Below are positions 6,674 through 8,436 of a stretch of 8,436 bases of DNA, piece after piece. A program made the position numbers and the translations under genes. The stretch is from an uncultured Eubacteriales bacterium. Lineage in GTDB: Bacteria > Bacillota > Clostridia > Christensenellales > Borkfalkiaceae. The notes under the pieces were generated by a model. That model saw only the letters and a list, made by a program, of their open reading frames with translations. It had not been told where the DNA came from and searched no databases. The number at the start of each line of letters is the position of its first letter. Position 1 is the stretch's first letter. Location of the stretch: contig URMT01000069.1 of the NCBI GenBank assembly GCA_900549005.1, positions 1 through 8,436 on the forward strand, read 5' to 3'.

Positions 6674-7893
6674 GGCACGTTGTCCGCAGAACGGCTTTCC
6701 CCGACTTTGAATTGAAGAGCTTCGACCTGCTGGGCGTGGGAAGGCTGTTTTCGCTCAGAAAGACGGCGGACGGCGTGTCGCCCGCCTTCGGGGCGGAAGA
6801 ATTGCAGGTGGAAAATATCCCCTCTGCGGCGCAGGCGGTATATCTCACTTCGCACGGCAACTTCTATATGTACAATTCTGGCGATTTGTGGCGCAGCACG
6901 GGCGCTTACGGCAACTTTTACCGCATAGGCACCGGCTTCACGTCGCCGCCCTACTTTGCCGAGTGCTGCGACGGCGACGAGGACTTCACAATCATAGGCG
7001 ACGGCCAAAAGGCGCTGCGCTCTGACTACACCCTCACCGAGGGGACGACCTGCCCGCCGATAAAGCTCGGCGTGGGCTGTTATTCGCGCATATTCGGCGT
7101 CGATTCGTCCGATTCGCACGTTCTGCGTTGGTCTGCCGCGGGCGACGTCACGGATTGGGAAGAGAGCGCCGCGGGTGCGGGGCACGTGCGGCTTGACCCC
7201 GTCGGCGGCGACATAGTAAGGCTTGTGCCGCTCGGCGGCGACCTGATTGCCGTGCGCAGCCACGGCATTGCAAAGATAACGGCAGGCGGCGAAGGCGAAG
7301 ATTTTAAGGTAGAGTATCCCGGCGGCGACTTCGGCGAAGTTATTGAAAATGCGGTAGTCTGCTGTGCAGACAAAATATATTTCTTTGCCAAAGACGGGCT
7401 GTATTGCTTCGACGGCAACGTAAAAAGGGCCGACTTTGACGGGCTGGAAGGCTTTTCCGAAGTGACCTGCGCCGCGGCGTGCGGCAACCGCATATTCGCG
7501 GGCGGAAAGCTGGACGGGCAGTACGCCATAGCCTGCATCGGAACGGACGGCGGGGTGAGCTACGTTGACCGCCGCGCCGACTGCATCTGCGCCGCGGGCA
7601 GGGTGTTCTTCTACGACGGAACCGCACCCACAGAGCTTGTTCCCTCGGCGGAAGAGGGCGAGTGGAAGAGCGGGGAAACCGACTTCGGCCTGCACGGAAA
7701 AAAGTTTTTGCACAGCATTGTAGCTGACGGAAATTTAACCTCGCTTACCGTTTCGAACGGCACATATTCCCGCACCTTTTCAGACGTGAGCGGCGAAATA
7801 AAGGTGGGAATGGCGGGCGAAAAGTTTTCGTTTGACTTTCTGTGCGAAGGGGAAGTCAAGGCGCTTTACGCGCGCTACGTTTCAAGGAGGTGA
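6670..7893 (+). CDS. Short-tail nozzle / hub protein, beta-propeller type
   Basis: This 407-residue protein (counting from ATG 6670; an extended 409-residue reading from 6664 is less likely) should form the short tail tube below the adaptor, as P22 gp10 or T7 gp12 does. The sequence is beta-rich with repeated propeller-like blades: YLTSHGNFYMYNSGDLWRS (58-76), RIFGVDSSDSHVLRWSAAGDVTDW (140-163), IVRLVPLGGDLIAVRSHGIAKIT (182-204), AVVCCADKIYFFAKDGLYCFDG (228-249), EVTCAAACGNRIFAGG (264-279) and CICAAGRVFFYDG (305-317). The phrase '(L/I)F.....S..V.RWS..GD.TDW' is typical of the nozzle/stabilisation family. Residues 339-407 are a closing strand-rich domain (FGLHGKKFLHSIVADG ... KALYARYVSRR) that also fits. 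Thirteen or so cysteines are scattered and probably unpaired. It follows the adaptor with ATGA coupling, and its stop overlaps the next gene's ribosome site. Confidence 0.75.
   Translation: MRHVVRRTAFPDFELKSFDLLGVGRLFSLRKTADGVSPAFGAEELQVENIPSAAQAVYLTSHGNFYMYNSGDLWRSTGAYGNFYRIGTGFTSPPYFAECCDGDEDFTIIGDGQKALRSDYTLTEGTTCPPIKLGVGCYSRIFGVDSSDSHVLRWSAAGDVTDWEESAAGAGHVRLDPVGGDIVRLVPLGGDLIAVRSHGIAKITAGGEGEDFKVEYPGGDFGEVIENAVVCCADKIYFFAKDGLYCFDGNVKRADFDGLEGFSEVTCAAACGNRIFAGGKLDGQYAIACIGTDGGVSYVDRRADCICAAGRVFFYDGTAPTELVPSAEEGEWKSGETDFGLHGKKFLHSIVADGNLTSLTVSNGTYSRTFSDVSGEIKVGMAGEKFSFDFLCEGEVKALYARYVSRR
7884..7891 (+). promoter_or_regulatory. RBS for TTG start at 7899
   Basis: AAGGAGGT spans the last codons and the first base of the stop of the nozzle gene and lies 7 nt before TTG 7899. 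This supports the TTG start of the final gene and coupled translation. Confidence 0.75.
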
Positions 7894-7898
7894 AATAA

Positions 7899-8399
7899 TT
7901 GACTTTCGATATAGTGGACTTTACCGAAGAAGAGCTGTTTGCCCTTTCAACCGTGCAGATGAGGCTGCTGCGCACGGCTCAGCAGAATAAGGACGAACTC
8001 ACCGCTTTGCTTGCGGCCGACAAGCGCAGTCTTTATGCAAAGCTGGCGGAGGCAGGTATGCTTAATTCCAACATATATGCCGACAAATGCGACGAACTTG
8101 ACGAGGAATACGAAAGGCAGGTGGCCGTTTTGAAGGACAATCTGATATACAATATGTCGCTCAACGTGCCGGGCGACGGGGACGACGGCGCGGGCGATAC
8201 GGGCGACGGCAGCGACGCGCCGTATATAGTGGACTATACGCTCTCTTATCTCGACCGTTACCAGATTGTGCGCAATTATTATATGTCGATTGAAGACCCT
8301 GCCGAGCGGCTGGCGTTGTACGGCGCCGATACCGTCGCGCAGAGCTATCTGGGGCACTACTACAACACGCTTTACAACGTGTTTTCGCAGTACATTTAA
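7899..8399 (+). CDS. Phage virion-module protein of unknown function
   Basis: I do not recognise this 166-residue protein. It has no signal peptide or membrane segment. Residues 9-88 are strongly helical and charged (EEELFALSTVQMRLLRTAQQNKDELTALL; a second helix DKCDELDEEYERQVAVLKDNLIYNMSL), probably a coiled-coil pair. A flexible acidic linker of Gly and Asp follows (91-107). The C-terminal domain (109-166) is helical and tyrosine-rich (VDYTLSYLDRYQIVRNYYMSIEDPAERLALYGADTVAQSYLGHYYNTLYNVF). It comes directly after the nozzle gene, so an internal virion/ejection protein, a tail-tip part or an assembly chaperone are all possible; none is shown by a motif. TTG start with a strong ribosome site. 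No phage tail fibre repeat is seen in it. Confidence 0.8.
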   Translation: MTFDIVDFTEEELFALSTVQMRLLRTAQQNKDELTALLAADKRSLYAKLAEAGMLNSNIYADKCDELDEEYERQVAVLKDNLIYNMSLNVPGDGDDGAGDTGDGSDAPYIVDYTLSYLDRYQIVRNYYMSIEDPAERLALYGADTVAQSYLGHYYNTLYNVFSQYI

Positions 8400-8412
8400 G
8401 GTATGCCTTAAA
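8395..8412 (+). other. 7-bp hairpin over the stop codon of the last gene
   Basis: TTTAAGG (8395-8401), loop TATG (8402-8405) and CCTTAAA (8406-8412) form a perfect inverted repeat that includes the TAA stop. It may be a small structure preceding the large hairpin. It shares AAA with the next arm, so the two could be mutually exclusive. Chance is possible at this length. Confidence 0.4.
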
Positions 8413-8436
8413 GGGGCGGCCGCGGGCAGGCTGCCC
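8410..8436 (+). terminator. GC-rich hairpin cut by the window edge (putative terminator)
   Basis: The arm AAAGGGGCGGCCGCGGGCAG (8410-8429), a G, and CTGCCC (8431-8436) make a 6-bp inverted repeat that runs into the window end. The layout is like the hairpin at 6060-6088 (A-run, G-rich arm, one-base centre). If the right arm continues as the complement of 8410-8423, this is a roughly 20-nt terminator stem. Evidence is partial because the right arm is out of view. Confidence 0.4.

Noticed and set aside
6532..7713. Long open frame on the minus strand (393 codons) opposite the adaptor and nozzle genes
   Set aside because: It mirrors the codon pattern of the plus-strand genes, has low-complexity Arg/Ala/Val composition and no family features. 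GC-rich DNA commonly gives such antisense frames.
8416..8423. GCGGCCGC palindrome as a possible functional site
   Set aside because: An 8-base GC palindrome is expected by chance in this composition; it is better explained as part of the truncated hairpin arm.
1..8436. CRISPR arrays, tRNA genes, insertion-sequence ends, long direct repeats
   Set aside because: I read for spaced direct repeats, cloverleaf-like segments and transposase motifs and saw none. The repeated GGCGGC/GCGCGC strings reflect base composition.

Overview
This 8.4 kb window carries a virion-assembly (structural) gene block of a short-tailed, podovirus-type phage with P22/T7-like head and tail-connector proteins. Just upstream, on the opposite strand, lies a gene for a membrane-anchored secreted protein. 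The DNA is GC-rich. Nearly every gene has a strong AAGGAGG-type ribosome binding site, overlapping gene ends are common, and TTG start codons are frequent. These traits, together with the clostridial look of the portal, scaffold and capsid sequences, suggest a phage or prophage of a GC-rich member of the Firmicutes/Clostridia. The host is an inference; no rRNA or taxonomic marker is present.

Layout. Positions 1-50 hold what may be the tail end of a rightward gene. Positions 41-781 (minus strand) encode a protein with a signal peptide, two SH3-like regions and one C-terminal membrane segment. A 69-nt AT-rich divergent intergenic region follows. From 851 to 8399 eight genes run rightward: terminase large subunit (851-2287), a small protein resembling the C-terminal half of some small terminases (2277-2543), portal (2533-4386), scaffold (4379-4810), major capsid protein (4824-5975), a 137-nt non-coding gap with GC-rich hairpins, head-tail adaptor (6113-6673), tail nozzle/propeller protein (6670-7893) and an unrecognised helical protein (7899-8399). 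The window ends inside what looks like another GC-rich hairpin.

How the genes work together. The scaffold guides capsid protein onto a portal-nucleated procapsid. The terminase cuts concatemeric DNA and pumps it through the portal. The adaptor then closes the portal, and the nozzle protein extends it into a short tail. No prohead protease is seen, which fits a P22-style scaffold that is released rather than digested. No integrase, repressor, lysis, tail-spike or replication gene is in view, so the sequence alone does not decide between an integrated prophage and a free phage genome.

The points most worth a second look are: tandem hairpins placed exactly between the high-copy capsid gene and the low-copy connector genes; the apparent absence of a normal small terminase gene upstream of the large one, with a short partner-like protein downstream instead; TTG starts on four of eight genes, including the major capsid gene; and the unknown 166-residue protein that closes the visible block. 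I see no strong evidence for an entirely new kind of system. Most of the window is a compact phage morphogenesis module.
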